A DNA stretch of 64,000 bases. Source: Candidatus Babeliales bacterium. GTDB taxonomy: Bacteria; Babelota; Babeliae; Babelales; Vermiphilaceae. The stretch is from contig DASZBJ010000049.1 in NCBI GenBank assembly GCA_035944115.1, forward strand, positions 1 through 64,000, read 5' to 3'. The notes under the pieces were generated by a model. That model saw only the letters and a program-made list of their open reading frames with translations, was not told where the DNA came from and searched no databases. Shown here piece after piece: positions 1-9,023 of the stretch. How positions within the stretch are numbered: the first letter of the stretch is position 1; each line of letters begins with the position of its first letter. The position numbers were made by a program, and so were the translations under genes.

Positions 1-24
1 TTAATAGAATGTTGCTTCGGAAAA

Positions 25-123
25 ATGAAACATTTTAGACGGGTTTTTTCACGTTTTGATAAATCAAAGCGCAATTTCCTGTCTTTTCTTGCATTTGTGG
101 GAGCATGTTTATGGTTACGATAA
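25..123 (+). CDS. Signal-peptide-like 32-residue ORF, possibly the detached N-terminus of the WD40 gene
   Basis: This short ORF starts MKHFRRVFSRF and carries a basic n-region followed by the hydrophobic stretch FLSFLAFVGACLWL, then stops. It looks like the export signal of a larger protein. It overlaps the next ORF by 13 bases (19 if the next gene starts at its earlier ATG) but lies in another frame, and the next ORF has no signal peptide of its own, unlike nearly every repeat protein in this window. Either one indel has split a single gene, or this is a leader peptide coupled to the next gene. The window begins only 24 bases upstream, so the context is limited. Confidence 0.35.
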   Translation: MKHFRRVFSRFDKSKRNFLSFLAFVGACLWLR

Positions 124-1271
124 AAACTCAACAGAACCTAGAAGAGCCAGGCAGAAGGGCATATCGGTTAGTGCAGGATAATGATTGCGGATTTCAAGCA
201 GTCCTAGCTAATGGTCGAGTCCCAGCTAATGGTCGTGTATATGATGTTGGGCCGGGACTCAATATGGGTAACATAGACCCTGATGCACGGGTATTTGCAA
301 TGAGCCCAGATAAACAATATTTGGCTTTTGCAGCAGGAGATGTGGTTGGGGGGCGCTTCTCGAATATAGATGAGATACATGTGTGGGATCTTAAAACTGG
401 TAACGAGATATACCATGATAAATTGCAAGATAATGCATCCGCACAAGATATAGAATCAATGCAGATTGATGGCTATGTATTGACCGCTGTGGTGGTAAGA
501 TGTCGTGTTCATTATCTAAGCCGGTGGGATTTGAGGACGGGTACACGTATGAGTTCTGAGCCTAACAATCAAGGTAGAAGATTAGGGGTCAGTGAGCTGC
601 CACATGGTTATGGCGATATTATTACCAGTGTTGATGGGCTGTCTGAAGCACGATTGATTGAGCATTGTAACAAGGGGGGTCAAGGGGCTGAGATAGATAT
701 TCTAGAACACAACGATGTTCGGCGGCACCGTTTTTACTTTAAAGATAGAAACTTTTTTCCTGCAGATATGGACATATCGGGAGGTATGGTGTCTGAAGAT
801 ATATATGTTAGCCCTGACGGTAGTTTGGTTGTGACGAATGCATGGGCAAAAACGGCTGAAGAAAAAGACAGTAAGTCTTGTTATCTTTGGAGGCCAGTAG
901 CAAAGCTCTCAATTAAATCGAATACAGCATGTGATGTGCAGGTGTGTGATAGTAGTTCATGTGAATCAGGACAGTTTTGTGAAAATCAGGCAAAGATAGA
1001 TGGATGGCAAATGATTACCACTGCAATCGATGTTGCTGCGTTTCCACGTCCGACAATTGATAGAATGCTAGAGGTATTTGATCAGTTGGAGCTGAGTCGG
1101 GATGATGAGGTTGAGTGCATTGCAGATAAAGGCGAGAGAGAGGAATGTCTTGCTGGAATCAGAAGCCAGCAAGAAAGGTATTTTGATCAAATCAAAAAAC
1201 TATTTAATAAAGGAATTGAACAGGCACAGTATGGTGAGGACATGTCTTGGCAACAAAACTTAGGAATATAA
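111..1271 (+). CDS. WD40-like beta-propeller protein, possibly frameshifted at its N-terminus
   Basis: The protein (about 386 residues) has degenerate WD40-type blades: ARVFAMSPDKQYLAFAAG followed by IHVWDLKTG, then LSRWDLRTG, then IYVSPDGSLVV ending near CYLWRP. A Cys-containing segment and a charged helical C-terminus follow. ATG 111 is chosen because GGGAG lies 7-8 bases before it; ATG 105 is in frame but too close. No export signal occurs in this frame, while a signal-like peptide lies just upstream in another frame. WD40 propellers are protein-interaction scaffolds; no enzyme domain is seen. The partner is unknown. Confidence 0.6.
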   Translation: MVTIKTQQNLEEPGRRAYRLVQDNDCGFQAVLANGRVPANGRVYDVGPGLNMGNIDPDARVFAMSPDKQYLAFAAGDVVGGRFSNIDEIHVWDLKTGNEIYHDKLQDNASAQDIESMQIDGYVLTAVVVRCRVHYLSRWDLRTGTRMSSEPNNQGRRLGVSELPHGYGDIITSVDGLSEARLIEHCNKGGQGAEIDILEHNDVRRHRFYFKDRNFFPADMDISGGMVSEDIYVSPDGSLVVTNAWAKTAEEKDSKSCYLWRPVAKLSIKSNTACDVQVCDSSSCESGQFCENQAKIDGWQMITTAIDVAAFPRPTIDRMLEVFDQLELSRDDEVECIADKGEREECLAGIRSQQERYFDQIKKLFNKGIEQAQYGEDMSWQQNLGI

Positions 1272-1337
1272 ATTTTAGAAATTTTTTGATGATAGATGTT
1301 TAATAATTAATTTCACGTTACTAAAAGGACTCACTCT

Positions 1338-2024
1338 ATGAATGTACGCTTGGTATATAGCATGAATATTTTCATAACGCTCGCAGCTTTTTCTGTTTTA
1401 CCTACTTTACAAGGAGCGGCAAGCGATGACACTACAAGAACACCACGGCAAGTGTTATGGAAAGATTTGATTAAGGCATCTAATACACATATGAAGTTGC
1501 AAAAAAATTTGGAACCAAATGACAACATGCGAGCATCATCAGAAGGTGATGAAGATCATATTGAAGATCGTGCTATCAGTGAAAATGGCCGCTTCACGGT
1601 ATTAGGAAGCTTTAAAAAGAATGTGCCGGGTAGTTATATAAGGCTAGTTGACGGTAATCACGCAGGGGATGGAGCGCTGTATTATATAGGGCACGATAGC
1701 ATATGCGAAGCCATCGATCATTTGGCGGTAAGTTCAGATGGCACTCTTATAGCTGCAGTAGAAAATTATTCTCGACAAAATGTAAGTAGTGTATGCGCCT
1801 GGTATAGAGCGGGGGGCAATACACCGTTGATTCGCTTACCGTTACCGGAGGCTGTATTGAATAATGCTCATACAACATCGCTTGCCATTCATACAAGTGA
1901 TGAGGGCTGCTTTTTGGTAGCAAGGCAAAACTGTCATAAGTACGTTATATGGAGTTTGAATGATTTCGATCAATGCCCTCAAACGATTGAGTTAGAAGGT
2001 GATGGATCAATCATCAATCCATAA
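1338..2024 (+). CDS. Exported WD40-like protein (short)
   Basis: A signal peptide covers about residues 1-28 (hydrophobic IFITLAAFSVLPTL, then AAS). The mature part holds two WD-like strands: IEDRAISENGRFTVLGS and HLAVSSDGTLIAAVEN, then CAWYRAG and YVIWSLND. At 228 residues it is too short for a full seven-blade propeller, so it is either a fragment or needs partners. AAGGACT lies about 9 bases before the ATG. It follows the preceding WD40-like gene in the same direction and ends at a strong terminator. Function is unknown. Confidence 0.65.
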   Translation: MNVRLVYSMNIFITLAAFSVLPTLQGAASDDTTRTPRQVLWKDLIKASNTHMKLQKNLEPNDNMRASSEGDEDHIEDRAISENGRFTVLGSFKKNVPGSYIRLVDGNHAGDGALYYIGHDSICEAIDHLAVSSDGTLIAAVENYSRQNVSSVCAWYRAGGNTPLIRLPLPEAVLNNAHTTSLAIHTSDEGCFLVARQNCHKYVIWSLNDFDQCPQTIELEGDGSIINP

Positions 2025-2044
2025 TAAGCACATATCAATAGATG

Positions 2045-2071
2045 TAGTCGCGTCTGTTATGGACGCGACTA
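2045..2071. repeat. Perfect 10-bp hairpin, GTCGCGTCC-type
   Basis: TAGTCGCGTC at 2045-2054 pairs perfectly with 2062-2071 across a 7-base loop. The same GTCGCGTCY core recurs as inverted copies near 14562 and 14804, so this may be a dispersed palindromic repeat rather than only a transcription signal. Confidence 0.6.
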
Positions 2072-2079
2072 TAAATTTA

Positions 2080-2102
2080 ACGGGCATTTTGCCCGTTTTT
2101 TT
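2080..2102 (+). terminator. Rho-independent terminator after the WD40-like gene
   Basis: The stem ACGGGC/GCCCGT has a short TTTT-containing loop and is followed by an unbroken run of T. It separates the first gene pair from mutS. Confidence 0.8.
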
Positions 2103-2150
2103 GTATACTAAAATCTTCATTATTTAAACAACTGATCAACATGCAAGAAA

Positions 2151-4772
2151 ATGAACGATATAGAAAAATCATCCTTAACACCGTTAATGCAACAATTTTA
2201 TGAAATCAAGCGAGAGCATGCAGATACAATCTTGTTGTTCCAAGTCGGTGATTTTTATGAACTGTTTTTTGAGGATGCGCAGCGGGCATCTGCATTTTTA
2301 GGTATCACGCTTACACAACGCGGCGCAATTAATGGTGTGCCCATTCCGTTGTGCGGGGTGCCCATTCATGCAATCGATCATTATCTTGCAAAGCTCGTGC
2401 GTGGCGGATTTAAGGTTGCGTTGTGCGATCAGTTAGAAAATCCTCAAGCCGGAAAAATCGTTGCGCGTGGAGTGACGCGTGTTTTAACGCCAGGAACATT
2501 AACCGACGCGCAGCTTCTTGATGAGCGTTCCGCTTCATATATCTTTGCATTCGTACCATTGCAAGATGCATGGGGGTTATTGTTTGGAGAGTTGTTGACT
2601 GCGCAGTTAATGGCAACGGTATTGCCGATTAATGCAGAAAAAAAATTAGAATCAGAGCTAACGAGATTTTTTCCTGATGAAATCTTGTTGTCCAATACAA
2701 AGACAGTAAAACCCTTTGAATCCTATTTTAAGCGGCTTGGATATTTTACGACAAAAGTTGATGAAGTAAGTCAATACGATGATACCTATGCAGCATGGTT
2801 GCAGCGGTTTAGCGGCCAAACGCAAACAATCGTACGTCAACATCCATCGGTTAATGAGTCGATGCAGATGTTTTACCGGTATATGTGTAAAACAAATATG
2901 CATGCGGCGCATCAAGTGATGAACTTTTCTTGGTATGAGCCGGAAGATTTTTTACTCCTTGATGGTGCAACACAACGTAATTTAGAGTTGGTTAAAAATA
3001 ATCAGGATGGCAGTCGCGCCCACACGCTATTTTCCGTACTCGATGGTGCGGTTACGCCAATGGGATCGCGCACTATTAAAAAATGGATTATGCGTCCGCT
3101 TATTAGTAAGCATACGATACTCCAGCGGCAAGAGGTGGTGGCACAATACATGAATTCAATTGTGTTGATGCAGCAACTAAAAGAATTGTTGCAACAAGTG
3201 GGAGACATTGAGCGGCTGGTAGGGCGTATAGCGCTGTATCGTGCTACGCACACCGATTATTGTACGCTTGCACGCCTGCTGGTGGTGATCCCTGCTATTG
3301 CCCAATTACTTGCTGCATATGCATCTGTTTCATTACTAAAAACTATCGCTCATGCGTTAGCGGATTTTTCATCATTACATGATCTTTTATATCGTGCCAT
3401 TAATACCGATACCACAACGGAATGGATTATTAAACAGGGATTTGATACACAATTGGATCAGATTCGTAATTTGGTAGAACATGGGCAGCACAAGATTATT
3501 GCGCTTGAAAGAGCCGAACAACAGAAAACAGGTATTAATTCTTTAAAAATTCGATACACGCAAGCACATGGATATTATATAGAGGTTACTAAAACCCATT
3601 TAGATGCAGTTCCTGCCGAATATATTCGTCGACAAACGTTGGTCGGTAGAGAGCGCTTTGTGACCGATGAGCTGCAAAAACTGCAGTATGATATTGAACG
3701 TGCACAAATAGAGATAGAAAGTCGTGAGCGAGATTTATTTGAAGCAGTCAAGCGTGAAGTAGCACAACACATTGCTTCGTTACGCAAGGCAGCACATGCA
3801 CTTGCACATGTAGATGCACTGCTTGGATTTGCCCGTGTGGCGTATGATAATAACTATGTGCGACCAACATATGTGGACAATCAAGATCTGTATATTGTCG
3901 CAGGGCGCCATCCGGTGGTAGAGCAAACTATTGCATCACATTTCATTGCTAATGATATAGCGCTTACTGATGCGCAATCATTGTTGATTATTACTGGGCC
4001 GAATATGGGCGGTAAATCAACCTATTTACGCCAGGTTGCATTGATTGCAATCATGGCGCATTGTGGCTCATTCGTTCCTGCACAGTCTGCACACATACCG
4101 ATACTCGATCGGGTGTTTACACGAATTGGCGCGGGAGATAATGTAGCAGAAGGAAAAAGTACTTTTTTAGTAGAAATGGAAGAGACGGCAACTATCTGTA
4201 TGCAGGCAACGAAAAATAGCTTGATTATTTTGGATGAGGTTGGACGTGGAACAAGTACCTTTGATGGTCTTGCTATCGCACAGGCGGTGGTCGAATATAT
4301 TTACACGCAGATTCAAGCGCGTTGTTTGTTTGCTACTCATTATCATGAATTAACCGCATTGGCAGACAATTATCCTGGCATTGTCAGCTATCACGCAGCG
4401 AGTAAAAAAACTGCCACGGGTATCATTCTTTTGCATAAAATCATCAAAGGGGTAGCAGATGGAAGTTTTGGCATCGAAGTAGCGCGGCTTGCAGACCTTC
4501 CCCAATCGATTATTGATAGGGCAGAGATTTTGGTAACGGAGTTTTCTCACGTGCAATTGCCGAGTATGATTCCTGCACGCATAGATCGTGCCGAGAAAGA
4601 CGCTGACACGATAAAAGAAGCTCAGGATCTACAGAGTCAGCTGCTCCTCATGCAAAATCGATTGAATCATCAGGAGCAACTACTTACCCTGTTACAGGCA
4701 ATTGATTATGACAATGTATCGCCAAAACAAGCGCTTGATATATTGTGGCAGCTGAAAAGCCTCAACAGTTGA
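2151..4772 (+). CDS. mutS: DNA mismatch repair protein MutS
   Basis: MutS recognises base mismatches and small loops and recruits repair factors by ATP-driven sliding. This 873-residue protein has the usual length. The mismatch-binding F-x-E lies in GDFYELF (F35, E37). The Walker A motif GPNMGGKST is at about residue 616, Walker B is in LIILDEVGRGTSTFDG, and the His-containing FATHYHEL follows. The C-terminal helix-turn-helix (LPQSIIDRAEIL) is present. The start ATG has only a weak ribosome site. A mutL gene is not in the window. The family call is firm; all ATPase motifs are intact. Confidence 0.98.
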   Translation: MNDIEKSSLTPLMQQFYEIKREHADTILLFQVGDFYELFFEDAQRASAFLGITLTQRGAINGVPIPLCGVPIHAIDHYLAKLVRGGFKVALCDQLENPQAGKIVARGVTRVLTPGTLTDAQLLDERSASYIFAFVPLQDAWGLLFGELLTAQLMATVLPINAEKKLESELTRFFPDEILLSNTKTVKPFESYFKRLGYFTTKVDEVSQYDDTYAAWLQRFSGQTQTIVRQHPSVNESMQMFYRYMCKTNMHAAHQVMNFSWYEPEDFLLLDGATQRNLELVKNNQDGSRAHTLFSVLDGAVTPMGSRTIKKWIMRPLISKHTILQRQEVVAQYMNSIVLMQQLKELLQQVGDIERLVGRIALYRATHTDYCTLARLLVVIPAIAQLLAAYASVSLLKTIAHALADFSSLHDLLYRAINTDTTTEWIIKQGFDTQLDQIRNLVEHGQHKIIALERAEQQKTGINSLKIRYTQAHGYYIEVTKTHLDAVPAEYIRRQTLVGRERFVTDELQKLQYDIERAQIEIESRERDLFEAVKREVAQHIASLRKAAHALAHVDALLGFARVAYDNNYVRPTYVDNQDLYIVAGRHPVVEQTIASHFIANDIALTDAQSLLIITGPNMGGKSTYLRQVALIAIMAHCGSFVPAQSAHIPILDRVFTRIGAGDNVAEGKSTFLVEMEETATICMQATKNSLIILDEVGRGTSTFDGLAIAQAVVEYIYTQIQARCLFATHYHELTALADNYPGIVSYHAASKKTATGIILLHKIIKGVADGSFGIEVARLADLPQSIIDRAEILVTEFSHVQLPSMIPARIDRAEKDADTIKEAQDLQSQLLLMQNRLNHQEQLLTLLQAIDYDNVSPKQALDILWQLKSLNS

Positions 4773-4776
4773 TGTA

Positions 4777-5403
4777 TTATCCTTCTCTATAGGGATGGTG
4801 ACTGCGATGCCTACGATGGTTGCGGGTTTTGGCAGAGCGGTGGGCAGATTGTTGTAATAAGGATAATCCCTTCTTTTGGAGCGTATTGCTCCGTAGCGCA
4901 GCCGCAGCATTAAAGCATAATTGCATAGCTCGTTGGGTTCCGCCTGTTGCTATGAGTTGATCTACTTTATTCAGTGCAGCTTTTCTTCCTGCGGCGATCG
5001 TAAAGCCATCAGATTTTTTTGGATCACTATCTTTGGTTTTATCGGCAAGCAAGATGTGCAAGTTTTTTGCTGTATGATGGGCATGTTTTTTTAATGTGCT
5101 CAGTTCGTTTTTTAGCAGCTTTCGTGCATGAGAATCTTGAGGAGATATAGATTTTTTCATACTATTTATAATGTTTAATTTATAAGCTAATTTATAATCC
5201 ATTCCTCGTTCCCATTGTGCGATAGTTTCAAGTTGTTTTAACGATAAGCTTGCTCTAAATTTATAATCATCATATGGTTTACGGTCAGCCACAGTAACGG
5301 GTGCGTTACTGTCAACACTAATTTCATATGCGCCATAGCATGCAGCAGTTAGAGCACTGAACATGCACATAAAAAGCATAGATTTTTGCTTTAACAATTT
5401 CAT
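4777..5403 (-). CDS. Exported protein of the W-E-x-x-M family
   Basis: The 208-residue protein has a signal peptide (MLFMCMFSALTAACYGA). A region matching two neighbours reads LKQLETIAQWERGMDYKLAY, resembling SWEKSMAEKL and EWEFCMAESL in the genes at 5431 and 6510. It also shares the later segment on a reduced sugar of A, L and C residues (QRAMQLCFNAAA versus HAISLCFQAGQ and HAIQLCFLAGQ). It ends in a basic His/Arg tail. It is convergent with mutS, only 4 bases apart. It is mostly helical and has no recognised fold. Confidence 0.65.
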   Translation of the reverse strand: MKLLKQKSMLFMCMFSALTAACYGAYEISVDSNAPVTVADRKPYDDYKFRASLSLKQLETIAQWERGMDYKLAYKLNIINSMKKSISPQDSHARKLLKNELSTLKKHAHHTAKNLHILLADKTKDSDPKKSDGFTIAAGRKAALNKVDQLIATGGTQRAMQLCFNAAAALRSNTLQKKGLSLLQQSAHRSAKTRNHRRHRSHHPYREG

Positions 5404-5430
5404 AATGTAATACCTTTCTGTTTTATGTGA

Positions 5431-6051
5431 TTAGTATGGATTCTGCTTTGTTCTTCGTTGTAATCGTTTTTCTTGAGTGCTGGAAAGAATGTGGGCGGAA
5501 GGGGTATCTATCATAGAGCGATACGTATTGAGCAGTTGGTGTGCGTAATGGGTAAATTTGGCATCGTTGAGTTCTTGTCCCGCTTGGAAACAAAGGCTGA
5601 TTGCATGTTGATGATAAGATGCTGCTAAAAGTGTATCGATTGTTTGGTATACAGTATCAGCGCCAAGAAGGATGGTATAATGGAAGGCTTTTGAAAAATC
5701 CTGTTTGCGCGCATGTTCTTTTGAAAGGCAAGTATATCTGAGAGAAAGATGTTTTTCAAAAATTGTTTGTGCTATTTTATACGATTCGTCTCGCAACCCT
5801 TCAAGTTTTTCTCTTTGTGGATCTTTTTTTGGCATAGCATTTACTTGTAGGCTAAGTTTTTCAGCCATGCTTTTTTCCCAAGACTGTATTTTTTGTAGTT
5901 TTGTGACGGGAAATCTACTGAAATTAGTGAGCCGTGCTCGCTCCGCGAGAGAAAGATTATGAGGATTATTGTCTGCAGCATGGCAAAAATTTTGCATTAC
6001 AAGAGATAATACAAAGAAGCTATGGAAAGCTGGTGTTGCTAATAATTTCAC
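5431..6051 (-). CDS. Exported protein of the W-E-x-x-M family
   Basis: I place the start at GTG 6051, preceded by GGAAG seven bases away. It gives a clean signal peptide, MKLLATPAFHSFFVLSLVM ending at CHA. An ATG at 6108 in the same frame has no ribosome site and abuts the stop of the upstream gene. The mature protein carries FPVTKLQKIQSWEKSMAEKL and HAISLCFQAGQEL, both shared with the paralog at 6510. It is helical, with a basic C-terminus, and its function is unknown. It lies in a same-strand run that probably forms an operon from 7274 to 4777. Confidence 0.65.
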   Translation of the reverse strand: MKLLATPAFHSFFVLSLVMQNFCHAADNNPHNLSLAERARLTNFSRFPVTKLQKIQSWEKSMAEKLSLQVNAMPKKDPQREKLEGLRDESYKIAQTIFEKHLSLRYTCLSKEHARKQDFSKAFHYTILLGADTVYQTIDTLLAASYHQHAISLCFQAGQELNDAKFTHYAHQLLNTYRSMIDTPSAHILSSTQEKRLQRRTKQNPY

Positions 6052-6108
6052 TTTAATACTTCCGGTTATGGTTGCACGGGGAAAGGTTGCGTTATATCCA
6101 TGATACAT

Positions 6109-6486
6109 TTAGTTATTTTTGAGTTTCTGTTGTTGTTGAATTAGCAGGTTGTGTCCCATTTGTACAAGTGGATTGGGGCCTCCTACATATACCGCTCCCA
6201 CTATTTCATTTCCCATTCCTACAAGACTAGGGAGTATGTTATAAGCGTTCTCTAGAGGTTTTATCGCTGGTTTTTTAGCCGGTGCGCCTTGAGATGATCC
6301 ATTATTATTTTGATTACGCGATGCTATTTTCGGTGGTACATATCTTTGTGATCTTCCGGTTATCACATGCGCACCGCCAGCGCTTTGTGCAAGTTGTTGT
6401 TTTTTGTTCATCGCATAACAAGGAGTAAATGCGCAGGCCAGAAGGGCTAAGGCGGTACATAAAGATGATGTTACGTATTTTTTCAT
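6109..6486 (-). CDS. Small exported protein, unknown
   Basis: The 125-residue protein has a typical signal peptide (MKKYVTSSLCTALALLACAF ending near CYA). The mature part is low in hydrophobics and rich in Gln, Asn, Gly and Lys, ending QQQQKLKNN, so it is probably disordered. It lacks the W-E-x-x-M motif of its neighbours. AGGAAAATAT precedes the ATG. It lies within the same-strand run of exported genes. No function can be assigned. Confidence 0.6.
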   Translation of the reverse strand: MKKYVTSSLCTALALLACAFTPCYAMNKKQQLAQSAGGAHVITGRSQRYVPPKIASRNQNNNGSSQGAPAKKPAIKPLENAYNILPSLVGMGNEIVGAVYVGGPNPLVQMGHNLLIQQQQKLKNN

Positions 6487-6509
6487 ATATTTTCCTGTGT
6501 TGTAGTGTT

Positions 6510-7274
6510 TTATACTGATTTTTTTCGTAAGAGGCGGCGTGCTTGTTTTTGTTCTAGCAGTTCGTCGGTTTGAGCTCGGCCGAGCATTGGGTAACGGGGA
6601 ACGTAGTTCTTTTTAATTGCATTCATATATAAGGCTTGAAGTTCTTTTCCTCGGTTAATGAAATCAGCATCTTTAAAGTATTGTCCTGCTAGAAAGCATA
6701 ATTGTATGGCATGTACTTTGTGGCGAGGATCCGCGTAGAGTTGTCCGATACTCTTGGATACATAATGAGACCCTAAAGCCCTGATGTATAAACTGGCCTC
6801 CTGTATATTGTTTTCGTAGATATAACGATTAGCGATTGTCTCATATATCTTTCTTCCGCTGATAGTTGCTTTATTGGACAAATGCATTAACTGCCGATAG
6901 TGTTCCTCGGGCGGTAGGTGGCTATGTGGTTTCACAGAAGGGCAGTGAGGAATGTTATCAGGAGATATATTATAAATTTTGCGAGCAAGAGCTTCTGCTT
7001 GTTTGTCTAGACTTTCTGCCATGCAAAACTCCCATTCTGCTATATTTTTTAATGCTTCAGTGGGAAAAGTGGAATAATCAGTTACTGCAGCCAATGTTTC
7101 TCGTGAATAGCATGATGTGGTGGGGTTTTCCCTGAAAAATGCTATTTTTGCGGACAGTTTTTTTGGGATATTAGATGGGATGCCATATTCGTCTTGCATC
7201 CCATAGCAGGGGCTAAAAATGGGGGTTGAAATCAAAAGTGATACAAATAGTGATGAGCGCTTGATTCTTTTCAT
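6510..7274 (-). CDS. Exported protein of the W-E-x-x-M family
   Basis: The start is set at the Met beginning MKRIKRSSLFVSLLISTPIF because AAGGA lies 8 bases before it and it opens a signal peptide; an ATG 57 bases further out would add an unlikely polar extension. The mature part (about 230 residues) holds FPTEALKNIAEWEFCMAESL, a variable insert with proline and histidine, and HAIQLCFLAGQYFKDADF, matching FQAGQELNDAKF of the gene at 5431. It is the first gene of the reverse-strand run. It is helical and its function is unknown. Confidence 0.65.
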   Translation of the reverse strand: MKRIKRSSLFVSLLISTPIFSPCYGMQDEYGIPSNIPKKLSAKIAFFRENPTTSCYSRETLAAVTDYSTFPTEALKNIAEWEFCMAESLDKQAEALARKIYNISPDNIPHCPSVKPHSHLPPEEHYRQLMHLSNKATISGRKIYETIANRYIYENNIQEASLYIRALGSHYVSKSIGQLYADPRHKVHAIQLCFLAGQYFKDADFINRGKELQALYMNAIKKNYVPRYPMLGRAQTDELLEQKQARRLLRKKSV

Positions 7275-7535
7275 ACCGTTATTCCTTAAGGATTGTTTAT
7301 GCTTTTGTCTCAATTGTAAATATTTTATCATGTTTTTTTAAATATAACATGAATTGTTTCATATAGAAACCCATCACGGCTAATGATAGCGGCCGACTTT
7401 GATATTTTAAGGCGTAAAATACTATTATTCTGGACTTCATTTTCTTGTTTGATACAATTGTAGAGTAAGATATTTGATACAGACGTGCATTGTTTGTATT
7501 TATTGGTTTTTCGATGAACTTTACAGGACTATATT

Positions 7536-7880
7536 ATGGAAACGATGAGAAAAGAGAACAAGCCTGAATTCAGTAAGTATGCCATTTTCCAGAACGGGAG
7601 CAAGCAGTACCAGGCTATAGAAGGTAAAACAGTAGCTATTGAAAAGATTGAAGGGGAAGCAGGAGCGATTATAGAATTCGCGGAAGTGCTTTTCAGAAAA
7701 GATATGGATGGTTCGTTTCATGTAGGAACCCCATTTTTAACCGGAGCTATCAAAGCTTCTATTGTTAAGCAGATGAAAGGTCCCAAAGTTATTGTTTTCA
7801 AATTCAAACGCCGTAAAAAGGTGCGTGTAAAACGTGGACACCGTCAATTGATCACGGTTATCCGTATTGAATCGATTTAA
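7536..7880 (+). CDS. rplU: 50S ribosomal protein L21
   Basis: This is a 23S rRNA-binding protein of the large subunit. The 114-residue length fits the family, and the signature KFKRRKKVRVKRGHRQ lies near the C-terminus; YAIFQNGSKQYQAIEG is the usual first strand region. rpmA (L27), its normal neighbour, is absent, so the gene stands alone with its own terminator. Its last 24 bases are repeated at 8980-9003. A basic N-terminal extension (METMRKENKPEF) precedes the conserved core; ATG 7545 is an alternative start. Confidence 0.97.
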   Translation: METMRKENKPEFSKYAIFQNGSKQYQAIEGKTVAIEKIEGEAGAIIEFAEVLFRKDMDGSFHVGTPFLTGAIKASIVKQMKGPKVIVFKFKRRKKVRVKRGHRQLITVIRIESI

Positions 7881-7900
7881 GATTTAATTGTAGAAATATA

Positions 7901-7947
7901 AAACTGGCCGCTTTGTAAGAGATTACAAAGCGGCCAGTTTGTTTTTT
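7901..7947. terminator. Bidirectional terminator between rplU and the convergent exported gene
   Basis: A 17-bp perfect stem (arm AAACTGGCCGCTTTGTA) with a 6-base loop is followed by GTTTTTT. On the other strand it is preceded by A-rich sequence, so it can serve both converging genes. A related hairpin occurs at 9985. Confidence 0.9.
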
Positions 7948-7963
7948 ATGATATCGGTATTAA

Positions 7964-8863
7964 TCAGAATACGCGGTTGCAGGCTAAATAGTTACGGCGT
8001 GCAACTTGCTTATTATACTCTACTATACCCCTGTACGTACCGAGCAGTGCTTGTCCCGCAGATGCACATTGAATTCCTCGCATAAGGATTGGGCTTTGGT
8101 TGGATTTCTTCACTTTTTCATATGCTTTTGTAGCGGCTACGCAAAGGATGCCTGCAATGGGATTGTATAGTGAGCGTGAAAAAAATATGTTTTTAATGCG
8201 CGATGGCTCTGGAAAGTAATGCCAGTCCATGGTGTTTTTGCATTTTTCAGCGAGTTCTTTGCTTTGTTCGCAAAGATTAAAAAGTGCCGAAGTGCTATCG
8301 TTAGGATAATCCCATCCGCATTCGGGCATGTCTTGCGATGTTGTTAAAGTAGTTAAAACTCTGTTGATTTTGTGTACGTGATCTCGTTGTTTATCTAGGC
8401 ATGCGGCATAACACTCTTGGCGTCTTGACGGATCATTTGGCAGATAGTATTGAAACTCAAAAGTATCGAAAGCATTTTTTAGCGCCTTAATGGCAGGTGT
8501 AAACTCTTGCGCAGTCCTTAGCCGCGCGTCAGCTGGTAATGTGTCTAATCTGGTAAACGCGTCAGAATTATTGGCAAGTGTACTTTTAATATCACCCATC
8601 AATCCGTGCTGAAGAGTTAGCAGACAGTGTACATGATCGCTGTCGCATTGGGAAATTTCTTTGCCATCTTCCATAATTTTCGCATCACAGCTGCGGCTGA
8701 AGTTATTAGCTACTTCTTTCAAATTCCTTGCTTGCAATCCAGCCCAATGGGCTTGCGCAGATTGGAATTCGGCGCGTTGGGCGTGTGCATCGGCACCAAG
8801 ACATGTCTTTGAGCCTATAAAAATGCCAGCTAAGGCTAAAAAAGTTAATTTTGTGATTTTCAT
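7964..8863 (-). CDS. Exported Cys-containing protein, copy 1
   Basis: The 299-residue protein has a signal peptide (TFLALAGIFIGSKTCLGA) and a long helical mature part. The segment CYAACLDKQRDHVHKI corresponds to CYRECLADQVAHARAI in the protein encoded at 10043. Both share a C-terminal layout of a small hydrophobic Gly/Ala segment followed by a basic tail. Eight or more cysteines suggest disulfides. AGGAGAT lies before the ATG. The pair is a duplication now separated by an IS. It has no known domain that I can recognise. Confidence 0.65.
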   Translation of the reverse strand: MKITKLTFLALAGIFIGSKTCLGADAHAQRAEFQSAQAHWAGLQARNLKEVANNFSRSCDAKIMEDGKEISQCDSDHVHCLLTLQHGLMGDIKSTLANNSDAFTRLDTLPADARLRTAQEFTPAIKALKNAFDTFEFQYYLPNDPSRRQECYAACLDKQRDHVHKINRVLTTLTTSQDMPECGWDYPNDSTSALFNLCEQSKELAEKCKNTMDWHYFPEPSRIKNIFFSRSLYNPIAGILCVAATKAYEKVKKSNQSPILMRGIQCASAGQALLGTYRGIVEYNKQVARRNYLACNRVF

Positions 8864-8979
8864 ACATATCTCCTCATTTTTGAATTGTTTTATATTCTAT
8901 AAGGATAGTATACGGTTTTCTATTTGAATGATCAAAGAGAGCGTGGTTGAAGGGGGAAATAGGGTTATCTTGATAAACA

Positions 8980-9003
8980 GTTATTCGTATTGAATCGATT
9001 TAA
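8980..9003 (+). repeat. Copy of the rplU 3' end
   Basis: 23 of 24 bases match rplU bases 7857-7880, including the TAA stop (core CGTATTGAATCGATTTAA). No reading frame leads into it. It is best read as the broken edge of a tandem duplication that also copied the terminator and the downstream gene. Confidence 0.8.
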
Positions 9004-9023
9004 AATTGATATAGCTTAAACCA

